Shown here: piece by piece, positions 12,946-20,951 of the stretch
How positions within the stretch are numbered: position 1 is the stretch's first letter
Layout: every line of letters starts with the position of its first letter
Assembly (NCBI GenBank): GCA_021641225.1
Contig: JAJWXI010000016.1
Coordinates: 1-20,951 of the forward strand
Origin: Collinsella aerofaciens
GTDB lineage: Bacteria; Actinomycetota; Coriobacteriia; Coriobacteriales; Coriobacteriaceae
Reading direction: 5' to 3'
DNA: 20,951 nt
Notes under the pieces: model-generated
The model's input: only the letters and a program-made list of their open reading frames with translations
Databases searched by the model: none
Told to the model about the DNA's origin: nothing
Made by a program: the position numbers and the translations under genes

Positions 12946-13584
12946 CTAGATCGAAAAGACGATCTTGCGGCAGTTCCAGAAGTATTGGGCGCCCGAGATA
13001 ACGGTCAGGACAACGGCAACGGCGTACAGGAAGCGCGACACCGAGTAGATGCCGAGCGTCAGCGCCAGCGGGCCAAGGTGCAAGCCGGCCATCGCAAAGA
13101 CGCACAGGTAACCGCAGATGGAGACCATCGTGGTCGCCGTCTTGTACTTGCCAAGCTTATCGGCGGCAACGACCACGCCGGCGGCACTCGCAACCATGCG
13201 CAGGGCGCTTACCAACAGCTCGCGGAACAAGATGATGAACACGGACCAAACCGTCACGGTGCCAAAGTCCAAGAACAGCAGCAAGGCCGAGAACACGAGC
13301 AGCTTATCGGCGATGGGGTCCAAGAACTTACCGAAATCGGTAATCTCGTTGCGCGAGCGCGCCAGGTAGCCGTCGACCTTATCGGTGCACGACAGGATCA
13401 CATACAGAATGAAGGCAGCGGCGGCGAGCGGGCCGTCGAAGGTGCTCCAATCTGTACCGGCAACACTCGTGTGAGAAAGCGCCGACACGATCATGAACAC
13501 CGGGATAAAGACGATGCGAACGCACGTCACGATGTTGGCGGGCGTCCAAACACTCGTCAGTTCCTTATTGCTCTCGTTTGCCAC
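12946..13584 (-). CDS. pgsA: CDP-diacylglycerol-glycerol-3-phosphate phosphatidyltransferase
   Basis: Membrane enzyme making phosphatidylglycerol phosphate from CDP-diacylglycerol and glycerol-3-phosphate. In 212 residues the complete CDP-alcohol phosphotransferase signature is visible: Asp68, Asp71-Gly72, Ala75-Arg76, Gly85, Asp89 and Asp93 (D-x2-DG-x2-AR-x8-G-x3-D-x3-D), with several hydrophobic helices around it. The PgsA type is supported by the TPANIVTCVRI N-terminus and by gene order; other CDP-alcohol transferases share the signature. Translation starts at GTG (13584), 6 nt after AGGAG that overlaps the rimO stop. The gap to rimO is 9 nt, so the genes are probably coupled. Confidence 0.93.
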   Translation of the reverse strand: MANESNKELTSVWTPANIVTCVRIVFIPVFMIVSALSHTSVAGTDWSTFDGPLAAAAFILYVILSCTDKVDGYLARSRNEITDFGKFLDPIADKLLVFSALLLFLDFGTVTVWSVFIILFRELLVSALRMVASAAGVVVAADKLGKYKTATTMVSICGYLCVFAMAGLHLGPLALTLGIYSVSRFLYAVAVVLTVISGAQYFWNCRKIVFSI

Positions 13585-13593
13585 GACGCTCTC

Positions 13594-14943
13594 CTACTCC
13601 ACAACATGGCCGATAAGCTCATAGCAGAAGCTATCGGTAAACTCGACCGTCAGAATATCGCCCACGGACGCCTCGCTGGCGTCCAAGTGCACCGCGCCAT
13701 CGGAATCGGGCGCCTGGAACCAAGCATGGCCGATCAGCTCGGCGCCGTCCTCGGTCTCCTCGATGCCGTCGACGATCACCTGGGCGCGCTCGCCCACATG
13801 TGCGGCGGTGGCGGCAAAACCGAGCGACTCGGCCAGGTCCATGGCCTCCTGGGCGCGCTCGAGCTTGACCTCCTCATCGACCTGACCCTCCATCTTAGCG
13901 GCCAGGCTGCCCTCCTCCTGCGAGTAGGCAAAGACGCTCGTGTAGTCAAAGCCGACGGTGTCCATAAAGTCGATAAGGTCGCGGAACTCGTCGTCGGTCT
14001 CGGTCGGGAAGCCGACCATGGCCGTGGAACGGATCACGATGCCGGGGATACGCTCACGCAGATCGCGGAACAGGTCCTCGAGCTCCTGGCGCGAACCGGA
14101 GCGACGCATAGCCTTGAGGATGCGCGCGTCGCAGTGCTGCACGGGGATATCGATATAAGGCAGCACCTCGGGCGTATCGCGAATCGTATCGATAAGCTCG
14201 TCGGTCATGCCCTCGGGCTGCAGATAGAGCACGCGGACCCAGACGTTGTGCGGGCGCACGGACTCGGCGACGGCATGCAGCAGCTGCGCCAGATTGCGCG
14301 GCGAGCCATCGGTGACGTCTTCGTCGGCAAAGTCGGTGCCCCAAATACCCGTGTCCTGTCCGATCAGCACGATCTCGCGCACACCGCCGGCAACCAGGTC
14401 GCGTACCTCGGAGATAATGCTCTCGGCATTGCGCGAGTGATAACGACCGCGGATATACGGGATCATGCAGAAGCTGCAGAAGCGGTTGCAACCATCGGAA
14501 ATCTTGACGTAAGCAACGGCGCCCTCGACAGTGCGCTTGACTTGCGGAATATAGGCAGCGATCTCACGCTCGACACCCAGCACGCCATCGATGACCGCCA
14601 CGATGCCGTCCTCCTCGTCGGCCTTCACAAAGGCAGCGACCTCGGGCAGCTCGTCAGGCAGGTCGTCGCCATAGCGCGACGGCACACAGCCGCACATGAC
14701 GATGGGACAAGAACGAACGCCGTCCTGAACCTCGTTGGCGAGCTCGAGCGTGGTCTCGATGCTCTCGGACGTTGCGGAGGCGAGGAACGAGCATGTATTG
14801 ACGATGGCGATATCGGCATCCTGTGGGTCGAATGCCTCCTCGTAGCCCGCGGCGGTCAAAAGAGAACGCATGCGGTCGGTGTCAACCTCGTTCTTAGCGC
14901 ACCCGAGGGTGATGTAGAGCACGGAGCCCAACGGTGTATCCAT
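13594..14943 (-). CDS. rimO: Ribosomal protein S12 methylthiotransferase RimO
   Basis: Radical SAM enzyme that methylthiolates the conserved Asp of ribosomal protein S12. The 449 residues show LGCAKNEVDTDRM (13-25, Cys15), NTCSF (Cys51) and GC (Cys86) for the auxiliary cluster, and DGCNRFCSFCMIPYIRGR (150-167, Cys152, 156, 159) for the radical SAM cluster. A TRAM-like domain closes the protein. LGCAKNEVD and CSFC-MIP separate it from its paralogue MiaB, also in this window. The ATG at 14943 has AAAGGA about 12 nt upstream, a rather long spacing. The gene lies 27 nt after yajQ and 9 nt before pgsA. The assignment is secure. Confidence 0.96.
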   Translation of the reverse strand: MDTPLGSVLYITLGCAKNEVDTDRMRSLLTAAGYEEAFDPQDADIAIVNTCSFLASATSESIETTLELANEVQDGVRSCPIVMCGCVPSRYGDDLPDELPEVAAFVKADEEDGIVAVIDGVLGVEREIAAYIPQVKRTVEGAVAYVKISDGCNRFCSFCMIPYIRGRYHSRNAESIISEVRDLVAGGVREIVLIGQDTGIWGTDFADEDVTDGSPRNLAQLLHAVAESVRPHNVWVRVLYLQPEGMTDELIDTIRDTPEVLPYIDIPVQHCDARILKAMRRSGSRQELEDLFRDLRERIPGIVIRSTAMVGFPTETDDEFRDLIDFMDTVGFDYTSVFAYSQEEGSLAAKMEGQVDEEVKLERAQEAMDLAESLGFAATAAHVGERAQVIVDGIEETEDGAELIGHAWFQAPDSDGAVHLDASEASVGDILTVEFTDSFCYELIGHVVE

Positions 14944-14970
14944 GTTGGAGAGCAGTCCTTTCGAATGATA

Positions 14971-15468
14971 TTAGCGGTAGTTGGTGAACTGCAGCGGCTG
15001 GCCGTAGTCCTGGTCGCGCAGGAACTGGATAACGGTCTGCAACGCGTCCTTCGAAGCAGAGGAAACACGCAGCTTCTCGGCCTCGATGGTCACCTTGACC
15101 TTGAGCTTTTGGTCCTTGATGTCCTTATTGATCTTCTTGGCGGTCGCCTGGTCGATACCCTCGACGATATGGCCGAGCACGCGCACGGTGCCGCCCGATG
15201 CCGCCTGCGGAGCATCCCACGAGACAGCCTTGAGGTCGATGCCGCGCTTGATGAGCTTGGAGCTCAGGACATCGATGATCTGCTTGGAGACAAAGTCGGC
15301 CGGGGCGTTGATCGTAAAGAGCTTGTCGCCCTTCGAAAGCTCGATCGTGGCGCCGGAATCCTTCAGGTCATAGCGCTGGGAAATCTCGCGCGTGGTCTGC
15401 TGGAAGGCGTTGTCGACCTCTTGCATGTTGACCTCGGACACGACGTCGAAGCTGGAATCTTTAGCCAT
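14971..15468 (-). CDS. yajQ: YajQ family nucleotide-binding protein
   Basis: Small cytoplasmic protein with two ferredoxin-like domains; family members bind nucleotides or RNA, and the Xanthomonas homologue binds cyclic di-GMP. The 165 residues begin MAKDSSFDVVSEVNMQEVDNA and contain REISQRYDLKDS, KQIIDVLSSKLIKRGIDLK and the C-terminal SKDALQTVIQFLRDQDYGQPLQFTNYR pattern (given here in part), all typical of YajQ. Length matches the family. An AAAGGAAA site precedes the ATG. It lies 26 nt after rodZ and 27 nt before rimO. Its cellular role here is unknown. Confidence 0.94.
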   Translation of the reverse strand: MAKDSSFDVVSEVNMQEVDNAFQQTTREISQRYDLKDSGATIELSKGDKLFTINAPADFVSKQIIDVLSSKLIKRGIDLKAVSWDAPQAASGGTVRVLGHIVEGIDQATAKKINKDIKDQKLKVKVTIEAEKLRVSSASKDALQTVIQFLRDQDYGQPLQFTNYR

Positions 15469-15494
15469 GATGTTTCCTTTCGCGTACGAGCGGC

Positions 15495-17006
15495 TTAGTA
15501 GCTATCGTACGAATAGTCGGTAGAATCGGTGGGCGCCTGGCCGTCAGTTGCGGTATCGGCGCCATCCGTGGACTGGGCATCGGTGCCGTCGGTGGTGTCG
15601 GTACCATCGGTGGTGTCGGCACCATCAGAACTTTCACCATTCTCGGAATCAGTCGTCTCCTTCTTGGGAACGGTGATCGTCACGCGCGCCACGCCCGAGG
15701 TCTTGGTATCGTAACGGACCTTTTCGCCGTTCTTGGTAACGGTGACATCGGAAGGCTTAGACGTGGTGATCTCGATCGAGGACTCGGGCGTGTACTCCTG
15801 CTCAAAGGGGCCAGTCGCCTGAGCGCCATAGACCGACTTTCCGTCGACCTTGACCTCAATCCACGCGGTCTTTCCCTTGGCAACGGAGACCTTAACCTTT
15901 GTGACCTCGTTCTCTTCCTTCTTGGCCGTCGTCTTGGCGGCGTCCGAATCAGTCGACTCATCCGTCGCCTCATCGGTGTCTTCGTCCTCGTCGACCGTTT
16001 CGGTCTTCTTAGAAGACTTCTTGGTCGTCGTCTTGGTAACAGCGGGCGTCTCGGGCGTGGTCTCGGGCGTCGAAGATGCGCAGCCGCGCAGAAGTACCAC
16101 GATGAGCACGATCAGCAGCAACGCCACGGCACCGATACCGGCGTAGACGATACGCGGATCGAGCCCGTTGTTTTGAGGAGCACGGGAACCGCCGCGTCCA
16201 CGACTGGAACTGCTGCGGCCGCCTCCCTGAGGCATACGGCCACGATTGCTATCGGAACGGCCGCAATAGCCACCCTGGCCCTGAAGGCTGCGCTGACCCG
16301 AGCGGGGCGCAAGTTCACCGCGGCCTTGATAGCCACGCTGGCCCGCACGCGGAGCGGAAGAGCGCTGGCCATACGGCTGTGGTTGAGAGCGAAGACGCGG
16401 CGTCACCTGCGTGGTATCGGCGTCCGCATAGCCGCCGCGAGCACGTCCGGTGGAGATACCACGGTGACCGCGATCGGAATAGCCGCCGTCGCCGTAGCCG
16501 GCACGAGGGTCACGCGCCACGCCGCGGGCAGCGGGAAGTGCACGGTCCTCGGGCATCGGCGTACTGCGGAACCGGTCACGCTGCGAGCGAATCTCCTCGC
16601 CCGAACCCGTCTCGGTAATATAACCGGCCTGCTGAGGACGCTGTCCATAGCGAGTCGAACGACCGCCCTGAACCATCAGGAAGCGCCCGTTATCGACAGA
16701 GGAACGCGAATTGACGTAGCCGGCGGCGTCCTGGAAACGACCGCCCTGCTGCGACGTCTCGCGCTCGTATGCCATCAGCTCGTCAAAGTAGGCATTGACG
16801 ACCTCGCGCGGATTGAGGCCCAAAAAGCGAGCATAGCTCGAAATCATGCCCTGCGCATAGCCGCGCGGCGGCATCGAAGCAAAGTTACCGGTCTCGAAAA
16901 ACTCGATGATCTGCGGCCTGATTTTGATGGTGTTGGCGACCTGCTGAATGGAAAGGCCCATTCGGCGACGCTGCTCGAGCAGCATGTCACCAAAGCGTGC
17001 AGCCAT
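15495..17006 (-). CDS. rodZ: RodZ-like cytoskeletal/envelope protein
   Basis: Bitopic membrane protein; in rods RodZ ties MreB to the envelope. Of 503 residues, 1-80 form an HTH_25-type domain (FGDMLLEQRRRMGLSIQQVA), 85-285 are a long Arg/Gly/Gln/Ser-rich linker, 286-307 are a membrane helix, and 370-448 form a DUF4115-like beta domain outside the cell. The C-terminus (449-503) is a Thr/Asp/Gly/Ser low-complexity tail with TDGTDT repeats. The linker is much longer and more Arg-rich than in B. subtilis YmfM. No mreB is in the window, and many actinobacteria lack it, so the partner may differ. The ATG overlaps the ftsK stop (TGATG), with AGGA just upstream. Confidence 0.85.
   Translation of the reverse strand: MAARFGDMLLEQRRRMGLSIQQVANTIKIRPQIIEFFETGNFASMPPRGYAQGMISSYARFLGLNPREVVNAYFDELMAYERETSQQGGRFQDAAGYVNSRSSVDNGRFLMVQGGRSTRYGQRPQQAGYITETGSGEEIRSQRDRFRSTPMPEDRALPAARGVARDPRAGYGDGGYSDRGHRGISTGRARGGYADADTTQVTPRLRSQPQPYGQRSSAPRAGQRGYQGRGELAPRSGQRSLQGQGGYCGRSDSNRGRMPQGGGRSSSSRGRGGSRAPQNNGLDPRIVYAGIGAVALLLIVLIVVLLRGCASSTPETTPETPAVTKTTTKKSSKKTETVDEDEDTDEATDESTDSDAAKTTAKKEENEVTKVKVSVAKGKTAWIEVKVDGKSVYGAQATGPFEQEYTPESSIEITTSKPSDVTVTKNGEKVRYDTKTSGVARVTITVPKKETTDSENGESSDGADTTDGTDTTDGTDAQSTDGADTATDGQAPTDSTDYSYDSY
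15585..15620 (-). repeat. 18-bp tandem repeat coding TDGTDT in rodZ
   Basis: Two near-identical 18-bp units (15585-15602 and 15603-15620) are followed by a partial third. They code for repeated Thr-Asp-Gly-Thr-Asp-Thr in the extracellular tail of the RodZ-like protein. Such repeats often change copy number between strains. Confidence 0.7.
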
Positions 17007-19786
17007 CAGAATCCTCCAAACTCACGATCTTCACGTGCCATCTCGGCGTCGACAGATTCCAGCGCGGCAAGCCCCTCCTCGTCCAACAGGACCTCGCGCG
17101 GCTTGGAACCGTCGGGCGGGCCGACGACACCCTTTTCTTCCAGCATGTCCATAATACGCCCGGCACGCGCATAGCCAACCTTCAGGCGGCGTTGCAGGCC
17201 AGATGTGGAGCCCAGCTGCGATTCCACCACAATATGGGCGGCTTCCCAAATGAGCGGATCATCGTCTTGCGGCTCGGCGACTCCGGTGCGGACAATGCCG
17301 CCGCCACCAGCCATGGACATGGAAGCGGGCGCCACGGCGGACAGAATCTCCTCGTGGTAGTCGGGCTCGCTCTGCGACTTGACGAACTCGACAATCTCGT
17401 TGATTTCATCGTCCGAGACAAAGCAGCCCTGGATACGGCGGGGCTTGCCCCAGTCGACCTTGGAGAACAGCATGTCGCCCAAACCGGTGAGCTTCTCGGC
17501 ACCCATCTGGTCGATGATGACGCGCGAGTCGATGCCCGTGGCTACGTTAAAGGCGATGCGGTTGGTGATGTTGGCCTTGATAAGGCCCGTCACCACGTTG
17601 GAGCTGGGGCGCTGCGTGGCAACGATAAGGTGAATACCGGCGGCACGGCCCAGCTGTGCAATACGCACGATCGAGGCCTCGACATCCTTACCGGCGACCA
17701 TCATCAGGTCAGAGAGCTCGTCAATGATAATGACCAGGTAGGGCATCTTTTGCGGCGGGTTGTCGTAATGCTCAAACTCGCCGGCGGCCTGCTTTTCGTT
17801 ATAGGTCGAAATCTTACGGACGTTGAGACGCTCGAAGACCTTCAGGCGGCGCTCCATTTCGGACACGGCCCACTGCAGGGCGCTCGCGGCCTGCTTGGGC
17901 TCGGTCACCACGGGCACATAGAGATGCGGCAGACCGTTATAGCCCGCAAGCTCGACGCGCTTGGGGTCGACCATGATCAGGCGAACGTCCTCGGGAAGGG
18001 CGCGCATGAGCAAGGTCGTGATGATGGAATTGATCATCACCGACTTACCAGAACCGGTCGTACCGGCGATCAACAGGTGAGGCATCTTGGCGAGGTCGGC
18101 GACAACCGGCGTGCCCTCGGCGTCGCGGCCGATGGCGAGCTCGAGCGGACCGCCCTTCACATAGGGCAGCACGTCGCCCAGATTGACGTTCTGGCGCTTG
18201 CGGTTGGGAATCTCGATGCCCACGAGCGAGGTGCCGGGGATCGGGGCAAAGATACGCACCGACTGGGCAGCGAGCGAAAGCGCGATATCGTCCTCGAGGC
18301 TCGAGATTTTGCTCACACGCTCGCCCTCACCGGGCTGCAGTTTGAAGGTCGTCACCGTGGGGCCGGCGATCCAGCCGACCACGCGGGCACTGCGGCCAAA
18401 CTCAAGCAAGGTGGATTGCAGCGACTCAGCGGTCTGCTCCAGCTCCTTGTCCGAAGACGCGGCGGAAGCCGACTGCGGGTTGGCATGCAGGATTTCGAGC
18501 GGCGGAAGCTTGAGGCCGTCCTCTTCTTCGCCCTCGTTATCTGCGGCGCCGTCGTCCACTCCCCCATCACGAGCCGCAGCCGATTCGATAGCACTCGTGG
18601 CAGGCGCACCGGCAACCTTGGGATGCTTCAGGAAGTCGGGAATCTGAGGTGCGGCCGAGACGGGATTCACGGCAAACGGCGGCTCGGACTCGTCGATCTT
18701 ATCGGGGTCGTCTTCCATCGAAAGCTGGCCGGTTACCTGACCGCGCTTTGCATGGCGACGCGGCAGCAAAGTTGTCTTTGCGGTCTCAATCGGAGCCTCG
18801 TCGTCCTCGTCATCGCCCTCGGTGAGCTCAATCTCGCTATCGGACCAAGACGGGTCGGGCTCGCTCGTGTTGAGCTTGGGCGTGGCCTTGCCCTTCTTGG
18901 CATGGCGACGCGGCAGCAGCGTGGTCTTAGCGCGCTCGGCCTCCACGGCCTCGGACACGTCGACAAACGGGTCATCGTCCTCGTCGTCATCGTCCAAAAC
19001 CGGGTCCACATCGTTGTCCATGACCGTGGTCACGGCAGCATCGGAGCCCTTTTGACGAAGAATGCTCAGGTGCGGACGGGCAACGCCGGGCACCGACAGG
19101 GCTTCGTCATCACCCCAAGGGCTGGCGTTGACATCGGCACGACGGCGTTCGGCAAAATCTGCCGCACGATCGCGGGCAGAGCGCAGCACACCGCCCACCG
19201 AAAATCCAATGATAACCAGGCCCACGACGACAAGCCCCAGCAAGACAACCATGGCGATAGGTTTACCCAGAGCGTTTTGCAAGGCACTTGCGATAAAGGC
19301 GCCAATGTAGCCACCCGACACGGAAAGGTTCTGCGGCGTAAACATAAGGTCGCACGAATCGCTCGTGCCCGGCACCATCAGCGAAAGAATGGAGACGACA
19401 GCGATAAAGACCACGGCGCCGCCCGCAACAGAGCGCACGTTGAGCGGCGAGTCCTCACCCAAAAAGAGCGTGGCGGCAAACAGCAAGATGACGATCGGCA
19501 GCACGTAGGCGCCCAGGCCAAAGCCCAGGTGATAGAACCCGGCAACAGCAGCCGTCACGGGCGCAGTTGCCGGTGAGATAATGGCAATGAAGGACGCGAT
19601 CGCCAAAACGGCAATGACCACGCCGGCGATATCGCGATTGGCCGAAGGCTCGACCAAGGGCTCAAAATCGTCGAAGTCTGCCTCATGGCCCTTATTGGCA
19701 CGCAGATGGGAACCGGCACCCTTAGCAGATGCCGGTTGGTTGTTGGCTTTATTGCCTTTGGCGTTTTGTGCAGATCCGCGCGCCAA
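17006..19786 (-). CDS. ftsK: DNA translocase FtsK/SpoIIIE
   Basis: Septal DNA pump that clears chromosomes during division. The 926 residues start with about four membrane helices (within 53-72, 92-110, 120-138 and 176-196), followed by a long acidic linker (about 205-440). The motor domain has Walker A GTTGSGKS (575-582) and Walker B LVIIIDE (684-690). The C-terminal gamma winged-helix domain covers about 845-900 (YARAGRIMDMLEEKGVVGP). The linker carries two near-identical motifs, AKTTLLPRRHAKKGK (286-300) and AKTTLLPRRHAKRGQ (336-350). The start is TTG at 19786, supported by GGAGG 6 nt upstream; the next Met is residue 147 and would delete most of the membrane domain. It lies one base after the rnj stop. 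Confidence 0.96.
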   Translation of the reverse strand: MARGSAQNAKGNKANNQPASAKGAGSHLRANKGHEADFDDFEPLVEPSANRDIAGVVIAVLAIASFIAIISPATAPVTAAVAGFYHLGFGLGAYVLPIVILLFAATLFLGEDSPLNVRSVAGGAVVFIAVVSILSLMVPGTSDSCDLMFTPQNLSVSGGYIGAFIASALQNALGKPIAMVVLLGLVVVGLVIIGFSVGGVLRSARDRAADFAERRRADVNASPWGDDEALSVPGVARPHLSILRQKGSDAAVTTVMDNDVDPVLDDDDEDDDPFVDVSEAVEAERAKTTLLPRRHAKKGKATPKLNTSEPDPSWSDSEIELTEGDDEDDEAPIETAKTTLLPRRHAKRGQVTGQLSMEDDPDKIDESEPPFAVNPVSAAPQIPDFLKHPKVAGAPATSAIESAAARDGGVDDGAADNEGEEEDGLKLPPLEILHANPQSASAASSDKELEQTAESLQSTLLEFGRSARVVGWIAGPTVTTFKLQPGEGERVSKISSLEDDIALSLAAQSVRIFAPIPGTSLVGIEIPNRKRQNVNLGDVLPYVKGGPLELAIGRDAEGTPVVADLAKMPHLLIAGTTGSGKSVMINSIITTLLMRALPEDVRLIMVDPKRVELAGYNGLPHLYVPVVTEPKQAASALQWAVSEMERRLKVFERLNVRKISTYNEKQAAGEFEHYDNPPQKMPYLVIIIDELSDLMMVAGKDVEASIVRIAQLGRAAGIHLIVATQRPSSNVVTGLIKANITNRIAFNVATGIDSRVIIDQMGAEKLTGLGDMLFSKVDWGKPRRIQGCFVSDDEINEIVEFVKSQSEPDYHEEILSAVAPASMSMAGGGGIVRTGVAEPQDDDPLIWEAAHIVVESQLGSTSGLQRRLKVGYARAGRIMDMLEEKGVVGPPDGSKPREVLLDEEGLAALESVDAEMAREDREFGGF

Positions 19787-19787
19787 A

Positions 19788-20951
19788 CTAAACCTCCATG
19801 ACGACCGGGATGATCATCGGACGGGTACGCGTACGGCTCCAAATGAAGTTGGAGAGCGAATCGCGCACGGCCTTGCGAATGGCATCGGAGCCGCTGCTGG
19901 TAAAGCTGAACTTGCCCTTCTCGATCGTCTTCATAATGGATGCGGAGGCATCCTCGGAGAACTGGTCGTCGATGGCAAACGAGACGCCGCGACCCGAGAA
20001 CTCGATAGCCTCGATCTTCTTGTGCTTGAGCGAGACGATAGCAACGGCCGTGACCATACCGTCATTGGCGAGCTTCTGGCGATCGCGCAGGACGATGGGG
20101 TCGGTATCGCCGATGCGCAGACCGTCGACGTAGACGACGCCGGACTCGACGGGCGTGCCGCGCTTGACGATACCACCGCGCATCTCGAGCGTGTCGCCGT
20201 TATCGAGGATAAAGATATGATCGTCCTTGATGCCCATCTTGCGGGCCAGCTGGGCATGGGCGCGCAGATGCACGGCCTCACCGTGAACCGGCATAAAGTA
20301 GGTGGGCTTGGCCATGGCCATCAGGAGCTTGAGCTCCTCCTGGCTACCGTGACCGGAAACGTGAACGAGAGCGCGGTTCTTATCCCACACGTCGCAGCCG
20401 AGCTTGGCCAGGCTGTTGACGACCTGCTGGACGGCCTTCTCGTTGCCAGGAACGGGAGTTGCCGAGAGGATAACGGTATCGCCCTCGTGGATGGAGAGCG
20501 TCTTGTGCTCGCCATTGGCCATGCGGGACAGGGCCGACAGCGGCTCGCCCTGCGAACCAGTGCACATGACGACGATCTTGTCGTCAGGCAGGTTATCGAT
20601 ATCGAAGGCATCGATGATATCGGCATCATCGATGTTGAGATAACCGAGCTCGCGCGCCACGCGGGTGTTCGTGAGCATGGAGCGACCGGTCACAACGACC
20701 TTACGGCCGCACTTGCGGGCGGCATCGCAGATCTGCTGCAAACGATGGATGTGGCTCGAGAACGACGCGACGAACACGCGACCCGGGGCGTTCTTGATGG
20801 CGTGCAGCAGGTTGGGACCAACCTCGGCCTCGGACTTGGTAAAGCCGGGAACCGTGGCGTTGGTAGAGTCGGAAAGCAGCAGGTCGATGCCCTGCTTGGC
20901 AAAGCGGCTGATAGCGGCATAGTCGGGCGTGACGCCGTCGATGGGCGTCTG
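19788..20951 (-). CDS. rnj: Ribonuclease J (C-terminal part, cut by window edge)
   Basis: RNase J acts as a 5'-3' exonuclease and endonuclease in mRNA decay and rRNA maturation. The visible 387 residues run in frame to the right edge, beginning QTPIDGVTPDY, so the start and the metallo-beta-lactamase HxHxDH motif lie outside. Present are DLLLSDSTNATVPGFTKSE, the beta-CASP region FVASFSSHIHRLQQI, CTGSQGEPLSAL, SGHGSQEEL, PVHGEAVHLRAHAQLARKMGI and the C-terminal domain. An internal GTG at 20777 is not the start. ftsK begins one base after its stop. With rny in the next operon, this bacterium has the Gram-positive J/Y decay system. Confidence 0.95.
   Translation of the reverse strand, partial: QTPIDGVTPDYAAISRFAKQGIDLLLSDSTNATVPGFTKSEAEVGPNLLHAIKNAPGRVFVASFSSHIHRLQQICDAARKCGRKVVVTGRSMLTNTRVARELGYLNIDDADIIDAFDIDNLPDDKIVVMCTGSQGEPLSALSRMANGEHKTLSIHEGDTVILSATPVPGNEKAVQQVVNSLAKLGCDVWDKNRALVHVSGHGSQEELKLLMAMAKPTYFMPVHGEAVHLRAHAQLARKMGIKDDHIFILDNGDTLEMRGGIVKRGTPVESGVVYVDGLRIGDTDPIVLRDRQKLANDGMVTAVAIVSLKHKKIEAIEFSGRGVSFAIDDQFSEDASASIMKTIEKGKFSFTSSGSDAIRKAVRDSLSNFIWSRTRTRPMIIPVVMEV

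Noticed and set aside
12457..15498. Plus-strand open frame of about 1013 codons opposite cinA, pgsA, rimO and yajQ
   Set aside because: It lies antisense to four well-supported genes, shows no family motif and crosses gene borders. Such frames arise from codon bias in GC-rich genes that rarely use the codons read as stops on the other strand.
16997..19576. Plus-strand open frame of about 859 codons opposite ftsK
   Set aside because: It is the antisense shadow of ftsK, with no recognisable domain and a His/Arg/Gly-rich composition typical of complement translation.

Overview
The window looks like a chromosomal, housekeeping segment from a Coriobacteriia member, most like Collinsella. This is inferred from the GC-rich actinobacterial codon use together with Firmicutes-type genes (RNase Y, RNase J, SpoVS, a YneA-like protein beside lexA, Gram-positive LexA boxes). 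I recognise 18 protein genes: 17 complete and one (rnj) cut by the right edge. I see no tRNA, rRNA, CRISPR array, prophage or insertion sequence.

Layout, following transcription. (1) 20951 to 12403, minus strand: rnj-ftsK-rodZ-yajQ-rimO-pgsA-cinA, tightly packed and ending in a strong hairpin. (2) 12204 to 10293, minus strand: recA-recX. Its promoter carries a perfect LexA box in the spacer between -35 and -10, with five 11-bp iterons upstream. (3) 10230 to 3363, minus strand: rny, an uncharacterised GHKL ATPase, spoVS, miaB, miaA and hflX, from a good sigma-A-like promoter and a leader of about 160 nt. (4) 2030 to 3378, plus strand: lexA and an overlapping DUF1624/acyltransferase-like membrane protein gene, which runs tail-to-tail into hflX with a 16-bp overlap. 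(5) 1984 to 474, minus strand: a YneA-like TM-LysM protein, nrdR and dut, divergent from lexA across a region with three LexA boxes. (6) 1-473: no gene, but a cluster of large inverted repeats.

The genes cover linked jobs. DNA damage and nucleotide pools: lexA, recA, recX, the YneA-like protein, nrdR, dut, cinA. RNA decay, tRNA/ribosome modification and translation rescue: rnj, rny, miaA, miaB, rimO, hflX, possibly yajQ and spoVS. Envelope and chromosome segregation: ftsK, rodZ, pgsA. The order strongly recalls the Bacillus/Clostridium ftsK-rodZ-pgsA-cinA-recA-rny-spoVS-miaB-miaA-hflX neighbourhood, here with lexA and nrdR-dut attached.

Points most worth following: the GHKL ATPase between RNase Y and SpoVS; the SOS circuit, including a LexA box inside the promoter of the LysM-nrdR-dut cluster; a 12-bp perfect inverted repeat enclosing the nrdR ribosome-binding site and start codon; the 11-bp iterons upstream of recA; a duplicated 15-residue motif in the FtsK linker; and a repeat family at 1-473 whose loop is conserved while its arms vary. 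No obvious new multi-gene defence or mobile system is present.
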